This document shows positions 45,381 through 54,748 of a DNA stretch of 64,000 bases, piece by piece. Below the pieces are notes generated by a model. The model saw only the letters and a list, made by a program, of their open reading frames with translations, did not search any database and had not been told where the DNA came from. The first letter of the stretch is position 1, and every line of letters starts with the position of its first letter. Both the position numbers and the translations under genes were made by a program. The stretch comes from Pontibacter ramchanderi (GTDB lineage Bacteria > Bacteroidota > Bacteroidia > Cytophagales > Hymenobacteraceae): NCBI RefSeq assembly GCF_002846395.1, contig NZ_PJMU01000001.1, positions 124,001-188,000 of the forward strand. The letters are read 5' to 3'.

Positions 45381-47804
45381 ATGGAACCGTTCATCAAGCA
45401 CTTCAAAGATATTAGCTACAAAGACCTGAGCATGGTAGGAGGAAAGAATGCCTCCCTGGGCGAAATGTATAACCAACTTAACCCTGAAGGTATACTGGTT
45501 CCCGATGGTTATGCGACCACCTCAGCAGCTTACTGGCACTTTCTGGAGCAAAACAAGTTGACCGAACGCTTATCAGAGTTACTGAACAGCTTGGATACCG
45601 ACAATTTCCATAACCTCGCTGCGGTAGGTGAGCAGGCCCGAAAACTTATACTGAATGCCCGCTTACCAGACGACATCCGACAGGCAATTGCGGAAGGCTA
45701 TACCTATTTGACATCGGAGTACGGGCAAAATATCTCCCTGGCTGTAAGAAGCAGTGCCACCGCCGAAGACCTGCCCACAGCCAGTTTCGCTGGTCAATTG
45801 GAAACCTACCTGAACGTACGCGGGCTGCAGAATCTTTATAAAGCATGTCACCATAGCTATGCCTCACTCTTTACGGACCGGGCCATCAAATATCGCGTCG
45901 ACAACCGGTTTGAACACATGCAGGTGGCGCTGTCGGTAGGTATACAAACCATGGTACGGTCCGACGAAGCCTGCTCCGGCGTCATGTTCACGCTCGATCC
46001 GGACACTGGTTTTAAGAATGCCATTGTTGTTTCCGGTTCATGGGGTTTGGGGGAGAATGTGGTGCAGGGTGCTGTGAACACCGATGAGTTCATGGTGTTC
46101 AAACCGATGCTGGATAAAGCAAAACAGCCCATTATTTCGCGCAAACTCGGTAGCAAAGCAAAGACCATGGTGTATGCCGATACGACCGGTGATGAGCTGC
46201 TTAGTCCGGCAGATGCCATCGCGAACCTGGACACCCCAGCTGAGCTTCAGGAACAATTCGTGCTGCAGGATAAGGAGGTTGTGCAGTTGGCCAAATGGGG
46301 CAAGCGCATAGAGGAGCATTACCAACAACCCATGGACATTGAGTGGGCGAAAGATGGCATTTCGGGTGATCTGTTCATCGTGCAGGCCCGCCCCGAAACA
46401 GTGCAGAGTCAGCGTAAAAACGAGTCTTTTTTTACGGAGTACACCTTGAAGGAGAAAGGAAACGTGCTGTGCGCAGGTATAGGCCTGAGCAATCGCATTG
46501 TGTCAGGTATAGCGCGTGTGCTGCATAGCCCAGCCGAGAGCGACAAACTGCAGCAAGGCGAGGTGCTCGTGACGCGCAAAACCGACCCTGATTGGGACCC
46601 GATCCTGAAAAAAGCCAGCGCCATTGTAACCGATCAGGGCGGGCGCACCAGCCATGCGGCCATTGTGGCGCGGGAGGTGGGCGCGGTAGCGGTACTGGGC
46701 ACTGGCAATGCCACCCAAGTCATTCAGGATGGGCAGGAAGTAACCGTATCCACGGCAGGAGGGGAGACAGGCTATGTTTACGAAGGCAAGTTGGCGTGGA
46801 AAGAGAAAAGAACCGACATGGGCAAACTCGGGAAAACCAGTACCAAAGCCATGCTGATCCTCGGTGATCCGGAGCAGGCTTTTAAATATTCTTTTTTGCC
46901 AAACGATGGCGTAGGCCTGATGCGCATGGAGTTCATCATCAACAACTCCATTCAGATCCACCCCATGGCGCTCAAGCATTTTGATAAGGTGGAGGACGAA
47001 GGGGCACGTAAACGGATTGAGCAACTCACGCACCACTACCCCAATAAAGAAGATTATTTTGTCGACAAGCTCGCCGAAGCCACCGGGACCATAGCGGCTG
47101 CCTTCTATCCGAAGGATGTGATCGTGCGGATGAGCGATTTTAAGTCGAACGAGTACGCCAACTTAGTCGGAGGCCGGCAGTTCGAGCCTGAGGAGGCTAA
47201 CCCGATGATCGGGCTGCGGGGGGCATCGCGCTACTATCACAAGCTGTACCAGGAAGGCTTTGAGCTAGAATGCCGGGCGATGAGAAAAGTGCGCGAAGAG
47301 ATGGGGCTCACCAACGTCAAACTGATGATCCCTTTTTGCCGCACTGTGGCGGAAGGCGAAAAGGTAATCAAACTGTTGGCAGACCACGGCCTGAAGCGCG
47401 GTGAAAACGGCCTGGAGGTATACGTGATGGTAGAAATACCCAGCAATGCCTTGTTGGCCGAAGAATTTGCCCGGCACTTCGATGGCTTCTCGATCGGCTC
47501 CAACGATCTCACGCAGCTCACCCTGGGCGCCGACCGCGACTCCGGTTTGCTCAGCGATATCTTCTCGCCCTTTGACAAGGCCGTGCAGCAACTCATTGTG
47601 ATGACCTTGCAGAAAGCGAAGCGAACCGGTACCAAAGTCGGGCTGTGCGGGCAGGCTCCCAGCGACTACCCCGATTTTGCCGCTTTTTTGGTAGAGCAGG
47701 GCATCGATAGCATTTCCTTTAACCCGGATGCTTTTTTCAAAGGGCTGGAGAACATGCTGGCTGCAGAAAGCAAAAGCACTGGTCAATCTCCGGGACTAAA
47801 ATAG
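45381..47804 (+). CDS. ppsA: Phosphoenolpyruvate synthase
   Basis: Gluconeogenic enzyme (807 aa) making PEP from pyruvate and ATP. N-terminal ATP-grasp domain (GGKNASLGEMY, SLAVRSSATAEDLPTASFAGQ), the phosphohistidine domain with His near 423 in GGRTSHAAIVARE, and the C-terminal PEP/pyruvate TIM barrel with FEIDVEIPSNALLAEEF-like region, SIGSNDLTQLTLGADRD, catalytic Cys near 755 in GLCGQAPSDYP and the terminal SFNPDA. It is monocistronic by position and converges on the nuclease gene. Confidence 0.96.
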   Translation: MEPFIKHFKDISYKDLSMVGGKNASLGEMYNQLNPEGILVPDGYATTSAAYWHFLEQNKLTERLSELLNSLDTDNFHNLAAVGEQARKLILNARLPDDIRQAIAEGYTYLTSEYGQNISLAVRSSATAEDLPTASFAGQLETYLNVRGLQNLYKACHHSYASLFTDRAIKYRVDNRFEHMQVALSVGIQTMVRSDEACSGVMFTLDPDTGFKNAIVVSGSWGLGENVVQGAVNTDEFMVFKPMLDKAKQPIISRKLGSKAKTMVYADTTGDELLSPADAIANLDTPAELQEQFVLQDKEVVQLAKWGKRIEEHYQQPMDIEWAKDGISGDLFIVQARPETVQSQRKNESFFTEYTLKEKGNVLCAGIGLSNRIVSGIARVLHSPAESDKLQQGEVLVTRKTDPDWDPILKKASAIVTDQGGRTSHAAIVAREVGAVAVLGTGNATQVIQDGQEVTVSTAGGETGYVYEGKLAWKEKRTDMGKLGKTSTKAMLILGDPEQAFKYSFLPNDGVGLMRMEFIINNSIQIHPMALKHFDKVEDEGARKRIEQLTHHYPNKEDYFVDKLAEATGTIAAAFYPKDVIVRMSDFKSNEYANLVGGRQFEPEEANPMIGLRGASRYYHKLYQEGFELECRAMRKVREEMGLTNVKLMIPFCRTVAEGEKVIKLLADHGLKRGENGLEVYVMVEIPSNALLAEEFARHFDGFSIGSNDLTQLTLGADRDSGLLSDIFSPFDKAVQQLIVMTLQKAKRTGTKVGLCGQAPSDYPDFAAFLVEQGIDSISFNPDAFFKGLENMLAAESKSTGQSPGLK

Positions 47805-47835
47805 ACGCTAGAACTGAGCAGCCAGGATTCGAAGC

Positions 47836-48696
47836 TTAAAGGCGAACCGAACCGTTGCAGAGATTTTCAACTTCCTTCAGTACACGCCGGGTGCGGTCTT
47901 CGCGCAGGCCGATGCTTTGCAAGAGCTGCTCCCTGTGCAACAGCTCACTGCAAAGCACTAATTTGTGATCCAGTAACCGCTGTTTTTCTGCATTGGTAAG
48001 GGTAGTCAGGCAGGTGAGGGGGTATAGGTGATAGGAGTCCACCATATCTTTAAGGCTACCTTTGTTCGGGTAGTCCCAGCCAACCAGTTTCATCTGCATG
48101 CAGGATGCGTAACGGATGGCATCGTCGGTAAAGCGGGTGTTGGTCATGACCCATACCTCGTGGAAGCGCACTTCAAACTCGTTTTCAGATGGCCATACCT
48201 TCTCCACGTCTTTAAAACGGGAGTGAATATACATCGGCACCTTGACATCGGATTTGTTGCGGTGCAGGTTGTGGTACTTGCATTCGATCATGATCCGTCT
48301 GCTGTCTTTCACGGCCAGCACATCAATCTCGTGCCGAACACAATGGCCGTCTACAAACACACCGATGTCCGTCATGTAGCCTTGCGCGCGCAGCAGTTCC
48401 GAAACGAATTTCTCGAAAGGAAAACCCGAGGGCCCCAATTGCATGATGCCTTGCTTCAGGCTGTAGCGGGCAGCGGCTGTGTTGGAAATGCGCTTTAAAA
48501 TGCCAAAAGCCCTGCGGTAGATCTTTTTTGTAGAGATGCCCGAAGTGAGCTCGGGCAGCAGCTGGCGAATAACTTCATCCGTCTGTTGTTCATCGGCGCC
48601 AGATTTCCGAAGCGATTGCCGCAGTTTGCCGATCGAGAAAAGTACTTTTTCGCCAGAAGCTTTTGTCACGACCAGTTGGTCCAGTGTTTTCTCCAT
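47836..48696 (-). CDS. ATP-cone domain fused to an Mrr-type restriction endonuclease
   Basis: Two-domain protein (286 aa from ATG at 48694-48696). Residues about 1-95 resemble an ATP-cone (VVTKASGEKVLFSIGKL, then the YRRAFGIL helix), a nucleotide-binding module known from ribonucleotide reductases and NrdR. Residues about 110-220 form a PD-(D/E)xK nuclease of Mrr type: FEKFVSELLRAQGY, EIDVLAVKD and IECKYHN give the E...D...ExK active site. The C-terminal region is helical. No methyltransferase or partner is adjacent. A DNA-targeting nuclease gated by (d)ATP is a reasonable inference. The alternative start (TTG at 48741) is unlikely. Confidence 0.8.
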   Translation of the reverse strand: MEKTLDQLVVTKASGEKVLFSIGKLRQSLRKSGADEQQTDEVIRQLLPELTSGISTKKIYRRAFGILKRISNTAAARYSLKQGIMQLGPSGFPFEKFVSELLRAQGYMTDIGVFVDGHCVRHEIDVLAVKDSRRIMIECKYHNLHRNKSDVKVPMYIHSRFKDVEKVWPSENEFEVRFHEVWVMTNTRFTDDAIRYASCMQMKLVGWDYPNKGSLKDMVDSYHLYPLTCLTTLTNAEKQRLLDHKLVLCSELLHREQLLQSIGLREDRTRRVLKEVENLCNGSVRL

Positions 48697-48773
48697 GTTG
48701 GGATGCCGGTTTAAGGCTTCAATTTCAGGAAAGGCAGGCAAATATACAACTTATACCTGCCTTACCTGTCTAG

Positions 48774-49637
48774 CTAATCGTTGGAGATGCGCGACCAGAT
48801 TTCGTAGATTTTATTGCCGGTGCTACTTTGCCCGCTGTGGTGCCAGTTGCCGTCTTTCACCTCGTAATTGAATGAGAGCGATTGGCCAACCCGGCTGTTG
48901 TCGCGTGAAAAGAATTCGATATTCTCCGTGTATTTGCCGTTTTCGGCAGTATAAGTCCCACCACCAGTGCCCGAGAACTCAGCGGTTTCGGTGTTGAACG
49001 CGATCCATTGGAAGCGGGTGCCGGAGAGCACTTTCAGCGTTTTTCGAGGACCGGGGCGCATGGTGCTCATCTGTCCGTCGCGCTCGCGGCCCGTGATGCG
49101 CCAGGTACTCGCCAGTGGTGATGTGCTGTTGCTTTCGTTGATGCGGTTCCAGGTGTCAGTTACGCCATCCCTTTCCATTGTCCACTGGTCCTGCTGCACG
49201 TTGAAGTTTGCTGTTGTGCTGGTACCCACCTGTGTGGAGTCGAGGGTGTTAAACTCATATTTGATTTCAAACTTGCCGTTGGACACGGTATAGGTGCCTC
49301 CGGTTGTGCCCAGGAACTGCTTGTTCGCCTTGTTGAAGCGTGCAATGGTAAAGAAGCCATCCTGCACCAGCATCACCACTTCATTGCCCTGTGCGTCGGT
49401 TGTTCGCCAGGCACCTTCCAGTTCGGCGGTTTGCTGTACAGCGCTGGTGTTTTGGGTTGAAGTACTCGCCGTTGCAGATGCTGTGGTGTTGGGAGTGGAC
49501 GCCTGTGAAACGGCGCTTTGGCCGGGTGACACAATTTGGTCAGCTGAGGCAGTTGACGTAGCGTCGGACCCGGCGCAGCCCATCAGCAGGAGAAGCCCAA
49601 AGCTGGCGGTGGATGTGTTTTTCAGTAGTTTTATCAT
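48774..49637 (-). CDS. Lipoprotein with duplicated beta-rich domain
   Basis: Predicted lipoprotein (287 aa): signal peptide with lipobox LLMGC (Cys near residue 21), a Ser/Thr/Ala-rich linker (about 22-70), then two copies of a beta domain of about 100 residues (about 72-165 and 175-287), each starting L.G.W/STWR and containing (T/S)GGTYT.(S/E)NGK(F/Y) and a terminal W.RI. The repeats resemble DUF4488/lipocalin-like secreted domains of Bacteroidota. Function unknown. It lies downstream of the DUF2911 gene, separated by a terminator. Confidence 0.75.
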   Translation of the reverse strand: MIKLLKNTSTASFGLLLLMGCAGSDATSTASADQIVSPGQSAVSQASTPNTTASATASTSTQNTSAVQQTAELEGAWRTTDAQGNEVVMLVQDGFFTIARFNKANKQFLGTTGGTYTVSNGKFEIKYEFNTLDSTQVGTSTTANFNVQQDQWTMERDGVTDTWNRINESNSTSPLASTWRITGRERDGQMSTMRPGPRKTLKVLSGTRFQWIAFNTETAEFSGTGGGTYTAENGKYTENIEFFSRDNSRVGQSLSFNYEVKDGNWHHSGQSSTGNKIYEIWSRISND

Positions 49638-49660
49638 GGTTGCTTTGTGTTAGATACAAC

Positions 49661-49697
49661 AAAAAAGAGCCGCGCTATACAGGTATAGCGCGGCTCT
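49661..49697 (-). terminator. Perfect 15-bp-stem terminator containing the iterated GGTATA word
   Basis: Arms 49666-49680 and 49683-49697 pair perfectly around a 2-base loop, followed on the minus strand by T6. It terminates the DUF2911 gene. Both arms carry GCTATAC/GTATAGC, and the loop junction reads CAGGTATAG. Confidence 0.85.
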
Positions 49698-49707
49698 TAG
49701 AATGTGG

Positions 49708-50229
49708 TTACTTTATTTTGACTGGCAGCTCCAGGTTTTCCCAGCGCATCAGGATGCCATTTCGAACGACATAGTAGGTAAGCTGTTCGTGCATTTTGTT
49801 GCTCTTGCGCGGCTTAACCGTGACACGCAAGGCGTCCTGCCGTTCGTCGTACTCGGTGCCCCACTGTCCGGTGGCTTTGTTGAATATAACGATCCAGTTT
49901 GTCTCGCCAGGTATAGTATACAGGCTATACTTGCCTTTCGCCAGATGACGGCCCTCGATCAACACATCCTGGCTGAATTCGATGGTCGTCGCCTCGTTGG
50001 CGCCGGCACGCCACACTCTGCCAAAGGGTACCAGTTCTCCCCAGATCTTACGGTTCTTCACGGCTGGGCTACTGTAGTCGATCGTAACAAGGGTTTCACC
50101 TATTTTACCGGAGGCGGTGGCAGGAGGGCTCGGGCGATTGCTTCTGTTACCGTTCTGCGCCAACATCAGCAAGGGAGACAGCACCAGAATAGTTAGAAAA
50201 AGATGACGTAAATAAAAAGAAGTTTTCAT
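49708..50229 (-). CDS. DUF2911 secreted protein
   Basis: Secreted protein (173 aa) with signal peptide (FLTILVLSPLLMLAQ) and a DUF2911 domain covering most of the rest: VTIDYSSPAVKNRKIWG, WRAGANEATTIEFSQDV, GKYSLYTIPGE.NWIVIFNK and the C-terminal LR(V)TVKP. The family is abundant in Bacteroidota, without known function. It is divergent from the HExxH protein gene and followed by a strong terminator. Confidence 0.9.
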   Translation of the reverse strand: MKTSFYLRHLFLTILVLSPLLMLAQNGNRSNRPSPPATASGKIGETLVTIDYSSPAVKNRKIWGELVPFGRVWRAGANEATTIEFSQDVLIEGRHLAKGKYSLYTIPGETNWIVIFNKATGQWGTEYDERQDALRVTVKPRKSNKMHEQLTYYVVRNGILMRWENLELPVKIK

Positions 50230-50409
50230 AAAGCAAGAAAGAAAAACCTGAATGGTTAGGCTAAGATAGTCAAAATTATAGACTGCTTTGCAAAAAAATG
50301 GTTTAAAGCAGTCCCTGGTTTAGACGAACAATGCAGCCATAAATTAACTGAACGAAAAGGGATCGGGCTTCTGTTTTAGCTATACCTTCATAATCTGTAT
50401 TCCATTTTC

Positions 50410-51534
50410 ATGAAATATTTTCTCGAAGCAAAATACGTCGCCCTTGTTCCGCTCTGGTTACTGCTTGCTTGCGTTATACCGGGTAAAACAGGTATAGCCG
50501 CAACCCCTGCGGTTGCCAACACAACGCCCATCGTGCTGCGCAACGAAAAACTGCCTTTCACGCCCCGCGAGTTTTACATAGCCGATGTGATCGATGAACG
50601 AACGGATAAAAAAGCTGTAGCCTACCTGCTGCCGTTAACCGGAGTGGCCAAAGCGCAGCCTGTCGATCTGCAGGGCGGGGGCTACCAGGCTTTGCGCGTT
50701 TTCATCGACAAAGGAATACCCGCCAACAAGTTGCTGCGGCCTGTAGTAATCCGCCTGAAAGAAATGCAGGTGAGAGAAGCCCCTGCTGCGGCTGGCCGTG
50801 TGGCAGGTAGCATTGCCATAGAAATGGCTTTTGAAACGCAACAGGATGGCGAGACAGTACAGCTGCTGCAGTACAAGGGGGGGGGACGCTACGAACGCCC
50901 GATTGGCCGAAACGAGGTAACGGAGCCTGCGCTGCGGCAGTCTATCACGGAGGCTTTGCGCTACCTGAACACCTGGATGGACCGCGAAGCGAGTACTAAC
51001 CCGAAATTGGCCAAAGGTATAAACGTGACTTTTACCGACTACAATTCATCTTCCGACCAGGATACCGTGTTTTACAACCCAGGCAGACCGCTGAACTGGA
51101 ACGACTTCAAGGCAGACATCAACCGTACAAGCCGCTTTTCAGCGACTGTATTTCCAAGTTTTGCCTACGAGGGTGAGACGGAGGTGAAAGACGGCATCAT
51201 CCACCTTCACCTGAATATGAAGGTATACGTGCTGAAGAGCTCATCCTGGGTGAAGGATAACGCTAAAGATTCTTATGGTCTCAACCATGAGCAAAGGCAT
51301 TTTGATATCGTGAAACTGGTTTCAGAGCGTTTTAAGCAGAAGATAAAGCCTGATGAGCTATCGCTGACAGATTATAACAGCAATGTACAGTATCACTTCA
51401 TTGAGTCGTTCCGTGAGATGAACCGACTGCAGGAGCAGTACGACTCCGAAACCCGCCACGGCCTCGACAAAGCCGCCCAGGAACGCTGGAACCAAACCTT
51501 GGATGCGCAACTTAAGGCCATTGGAGCCAAGTGA
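50410..51534 (+). CDS. Secreted protein with C-terminal DUF922-like HExxH domain
   Basis: Exported protein (374 aa) with an N-terminal signal segment (VALVPLWLLLACVIPG). The N-terminal half (about 40-195) is a beta-rich domain I do not recognise (REFYIADVIDERTDKKAVAYL). The C-terminal half (about 225-374) resembles DUF922, a putative Zn-peptidase, with LNWNDFKAD, SATVFPSFAYE and the zinc motif HEQRH (HExxH) near residue 296 followed by FDIVKLVSERFK. Proteolytic activity is suggested by the motif only. An 8-bp repeat array follows its stop. Confidence 0.75.
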   Translation: MKYFLEAKYVALVPLWLLLACVIPGKTGIAATPAVANTTPIVLRNEKLPFTPREFYIADVIDERTDKKAVAYLLPLTGVAKAQPVDLQGGGYQALRVFIDKGIPANKLLRPVVIRLKEMQVREAPAAAGRVAGSIAIEMAFETQQDGETVQLLQYKGGGRYERPIGRNEVTEPALRQSITEALRYLNTWMDREASTNPKLAKGINVTFTDYNSSSDQDTVFYNPGRPLNWNDFKADINRTSRFSATVFPSFAYEGETEVKDGIIHLHLNMKVYVLKSSSWVKDNAKDSYGLNHEQRHFDIVKLVSERFKQKIKPDELSLTDYNSNVQYHFIESFREMNRLQEQYDSETRHGLDKAAQERWNQTLDAQLKAIGAK

Positions 51535-51540
51535 GGTTTT

Positions 51541-51580
51541 GAAGTTAGAAAGTTAAAAAGGTAGAAAGTGTAAAAGATGT
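51541..51580 (+). repeat. Degenerate 8-bp tandem array after the DUF922-like gene
   Basis: Units GAAGTTAG, AAAGTTAA, AAAGGTAG, AAAGTGTA, AAAGATGT start 6 bases after the stop codon, in exact 8-base phase. Confidence 0.7.
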
Positions 51581-51616
51581 TTCACTTGCTGCACTAACCC
51601 TTTCCATAGATAGAAG

Positions 51617-51660
51617 AAAGGGTATGACCAGACATATTGCCTGGCCATACCCTTTTTTTT
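51617..51660. terminator. Bidirectional terminator between convergent genes
   Basis: Stem arms AAAGGGTATG.CCAG (51617-51630) and CTGG.CATACCCTTT (51641-51655) with one internal mismatch and a 10-base loop, followed by T-runs on the plus side and A-rich sequence on the other. Confidence 0.8.
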
Positions 51661-51722
51661 TGTTTTGTGGTTTGCTCATCAGGAGGAATCTATAAGCTTG
51701 GTCCACTACAGGTTCAAAATCA

Positions 51723-51778
51723 TGAACTCTGAAACTTTCTACTTTTTTAACTTACAACCTCTCTAACTCAATTAACTT
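51723..51778 (-). repeat. Degenerate 8-bp tandem array across the M1 peptidase stop
   Basis: Plus-strand units TGAACTCT, GAAACTTT, CTACTTTT, TTAACTTA, CAACCTCT, CTAACTCA, ATTAACTT keep 8-base phase. The peptidase stop (51772-51774) lies in the last unit. The array is inverted relative to 51541-51580, with similar words. Confidence 0.7.
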
Positions 51779-53427
51779 TTCTTCTCCTGCACATAGAAGT
51801 TCGGGTCGATGGTCAGTTTGGTACCGGCTTTTACTTTTTTGATTTCTTTCCAGTCCGTGGTAGGCTCCAGCCATTGTTCTTCTCCGTTTAAGTATACCTT
51901 TACCGGCATATCAAAACCATCAACCGCATTGGCCCAGCGGTACGTTAGTTTTTTCTTTTCCAGCCGGTACTCCAGCGTAGGAATGCGGGTGTCGCGCAGG
52001 TATTGGTCAAAGAAGCGGCTGAGGTCGCGGCCTGTATTTTGGGAGAGGTAGTTTTCGATCTGCTCTGTGGTGACGGTCTGGTGGTAAAAATCCTTGTTGA
52101 GACCTCGCAGGATGCCGCGCCACTTTTCGTCGTCGTTCACCACCTGGCGCAGGGTGTGGAGCATATTGGCGCCTTTCGGATACATATCGCCTGAGCCGCT
52201 TTTGTTTACGTTGTAGTGACCAATGATCGGTCGGTCGTTGCGGATGTTCTGGCGTATACCGATCACGTATTCGCTGCCGGCCTGCTTGCCGTAGTGGTAC
52301 TCCACAAACAGGGGCTCTGAGTAGGTCGTGAAGCTTTCGTGGATCCACATGTCCGCCACATCCTTGTAGGTGATGTTGTTGGCAAACCACTCGTGACCGG
52401 TTTCGTGGATGATGATGTAGTCGAACTTCAAGCCCCAGCCGGATCCACTCAGGTCGCGACCTCTGTAGCCGTTTTGATAGCCGTTGCCATAGGTCACGGA
52501 ACTCTGGTGCTCCATACCCAGGTAAGGCACCTCTACGAGCTTGTAGCTGTCTTCATAAAAAGGATAGGGGCCAAACCAGTGCTCGAAGGCATCCAGCGTA
52601 CGGCGCACATCCTTGAACTGCACTTTCGCCTTTTCCAGGTTGTCGCGCAGCACCCAATAGTCGCAGTCCAGCACACCCTTCTCGCCCTGGTACTTCTCCC
52701 CGAAATGCACATAGTCGCCTATGTTGATGTTCACGCCATAGTTGTTGATCGGGTTAGTCACTGCCCAATGGAAAGTGCGGGTACCGTCCGAGTTTTCATT
52801 TACGCCACGCAAGCGGCCGTTCGACACGTCCGTCAGGTTTTTGGGAACCGTCACGCTCATCAGCATGCTGTCCGGTTCGTCGTACATGTGGTCTTTGCAA
52901 GGCCACCACAAACTGGCACCGGCTCCCTGGTTCGAGCTCGCCACAAAAGGGTTGCCCCGCTCGTCACGTTTCCAGGTGATACCGCCGCTCCAGGGTGGGT
53001 TTTTACTCACCTGCGGCTTGCCACCATAGTATACCTCTACCTCATTCTGATCGCCTGTTTGCTGCGCGCCTACCAGTTGCACGAAGTAAGCATTGCCCTC
53101 CTGTCGCACGTTTAACTGCTGACCATTTTGCGTTACCTTTTCCATACGCATAGGGGGCTGCAGGTCGATCTGCATGATCTGGTAAGGCTCCAGCACCTTG
53201 TAGCGGATGGTGTTTTTGCCGTGGATGCTGCTGTCAGCCGGGTTCACGCTGATGTCGAGGTGGTAGTGCGTGAGGTCCCACCAGGCACGCTCGGGGGTAA
53301 TGGTGCCGCGCAGGGTATCTTGCCGGGTGAAGGTGGGCGTCTGCGCCTGTGCTGATTCCAAACCAAGTGTTAGCAGTGCCATCGCAGCCGGAAGCGCGAC
53401 CTTTAGCGGTAGGGCAGGTAAGTTCAT
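51772..53427 (-). CDS. M1 family zinc metallopeptidase
   Basis: Exported gluzincin aminopeptidase (551 aa) with signal peptide (PAAMALLTLGLESAQAQ). The N-terminal beta domain (about 35-240) precedes the catalytic domain, with GMEHQS (exopeptidase motif variant of GAMEN), zinc motif HETGHEW near residue 340 and the third ligand Glu in WIHESFTTY about 19 residues later; the proton-donor Tyr region (EYVIG...) follows. The C-terminal part is a short beta domain rather than the long ARM repeats of larger M1 enzymes. Confidence 0.92.
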   Translation of the reverse strand: MNLPALPLKVALPAAMALLTLGLESAQAQTPTFTRQDTLRGTITPERAWWDLTHYHLDISVNPADSSIHGKNTIRYKVLEPYQIMQIDLQPPMRMEKVTQNGQQLNVRQEGNAYFVQLVGAQQTGDQNEVEVYYGGKPQVSKNPPWSGGITWKRDERGNPFVASSNQGAGASLWWPCKDHMYDEPDSMLMSVTVPKNLTDVSNGRLRGVNENSDGTRTFHWAVTNPINNYGVNINIGDYVHFGEKYQGEKGVLDCDYWVLRDNLEKAKVQFKDVRRTLDAFEHWFGPYPFYEDSYKLVEVPYLGMEHQSSVTYGNGYQNGYRGRDLSGSGWGLKFDYIIIHETGHEWFANNITYKDVADMWIHESFTTYSEPLFVEYHYGKQAGSEYVIGIRQNIRNDRPIIGHYNVNKSGSGDMYPKGANMLHTLRQVVNDDEKWRGILRGLNKDFYHQTVTTEQIENYLSQNTGRDLSRFFDQYLRDTRIPTLEYRLEKKKLTYRWANAVDGFDMPVKVYLNGEEQWLEPTTDWKEIKKVKAGTKLTIDPNFYVQEKKS

Positions 53428-53481
53428 AGTTTTATTTTTTAACTGATCAGGAAAGATAGCTAATTTTTGCCATTAGGCGGA

Positions 53482-54747
53482 CTATTTCAGCAGCTGATAG
53501 CTGGCCTGGTGGTAGCGGTCCGGTGAAAATGCGTCGATCAGCACACTTTCTTTGCGGTGCAGCAACTGTTCCGCGAGCAGCTTGCCGGTGGCGGGCGCCA
53601 GGCTTACGCCCATCATACTATGGCCGGTGCCGAAGAGCACATTGTTCCAGCGCCGGGTATAGCCAATGTAGGGCAGTCCATCCGGAGAGCAGGGGCGCAG
53701 TCCACTCCAAACGTCCTCTTTTTGAGGCATGTTGCATCTGAAGTTGGTGTAATAACGGCCTATGGAAGCGTGGATTCCCTGTACCCGTTTCATGTTGATG
53801 TGCCGGTTAGCAGGCGTAATTTCCATCGTGCCGCCAAAGCGCACCTTGTCCCCATAAGGCGTCACGGCAACACGCTCTTCTGTGAGGATAGTAGGTCGCT
53901 GAATAGTCGGATCATTGTCTACCACAAAGCTGTACCCTTTACCACCCAGCATGGGCAGATTGAGCTGCAGCTTGCGAGCCACTTCACCAGACCAGGACCC
54001 GGCGCATACGATGAGATGATCTGTGGCAACATCGCCTTTGTCGGTCACAACTGCCGTGATGCTTCTTCCGGCCGAAATAAAATCAAGCACTTCCAGGTGG
54101 GATACCATGGATACTCCTTTGTCGAGCAGAAGCCGGTGCAGACAGGCAGATAGCGCTGCCGGGTTCAGGTGCGCATCTCCCGGGAAGAACACAGCCCCCA
54201 GCACATCCAGGTCCAGGTTTGGCTCCAGCCGCTGCACGTCCTGCGGTGACAAAATCTCTGCCTCTAAACCCTGCTGCCGTGCCAGCAGGGCAAACTGTTT
54301 TTCTTCGTGCGCTCCTTCAGGGGTTTTGTAGAGCATCAGCAGTCCGTCTTGCTTCAGCTCAGTCTCCGGGTGATCAGCCGCAAAATCCAGGTATAGGCTT
54401 TTACTAAGCAGACTCAGGTTTTTGAGGTAGGGGATGCTGTGAGCTACATGTTGCGGGGTAGCAGCTCTGTAGAAATGCATGCACCATTGCAGCAGCCTCC
54501 TGTCCAGCCGCGGGTGGATGTAGAAAGGGCTAGTGGACGAGAGCATCCAGCGCAGCCCTTTGCTGATGATGCCGGGTGAGGCCAACGGGATAATGTGACT
54601 CGGGACGAGCATACCGGCATTGCCAATGCTGCAGTTGTCGCGCAGGTCACCTTTGTCGATGATGGTGACACTGAAACCTGCTTCGGTCAGATACCAGGCG
54701 GTGAACATCCCGATGATGCCGCCGCCAACAATAACTACTTTGCTCAT
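53482..54747 (-). CDS. FAD-dependent D-amino-acid (D-hydroxyproline) dehydrogenase, DadA type
   Basis: Flavoenzyme (421 aa) of the DAO superfamily. FAD-binding GGGIIG motif at residues 8-13, then TEAGFSVTIID, and the C-terminal FGTGHSMMGVSLAPATGKL. In this operon it most likely oxidises cis-4-hydroxy-D-proline, the product of the adjacent epimerase, to pyrroline-4-hydroxy-2-carboxylate. Generic D-amino acid dehydrogenase is the alternative. It starts 2 bases after the epimerase stop, as the last gene of the operon. Confidence 0.85.
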   Translation of the reverse strand: MSKVVIVGGGIIGMFTAWYLTEAGFSVTIIDKGDLRDNCSIGNAGMLVPSHIIPLASPGIISKGLRWMLSSTSPFYIHPRLDRRLLQWCMHFYRAATPQHVAHSIPYLKNLSLLSKSLYLDFAADHPETELKQDGLLMLYKTPEGAHEEKQFALLARQQGLEAEILSPQDVQRLEPNLDLDVLGAVFFPGDAHLNPAALSACLHRLLLDKGVSMVSHLEVLDFISAGRSITAVVTDKGDVATDHLIVCAGSWSGEVARKLQLNLPMLGGKGYSFVVDNDPTIQRPTILTEERVAVTPYGDKVRFGGTMEITPANRHINMKRVQGIHASIGRYYTNFRCNMPQKEDVWSGLRPCSPDGLPYIGYTRRWNNVLFGTGHSMMGVSLAPATGKLLAEQLLHRKESVLIDAFSPDRYHQASYQLLK

Positions 54748-54748
54748 A

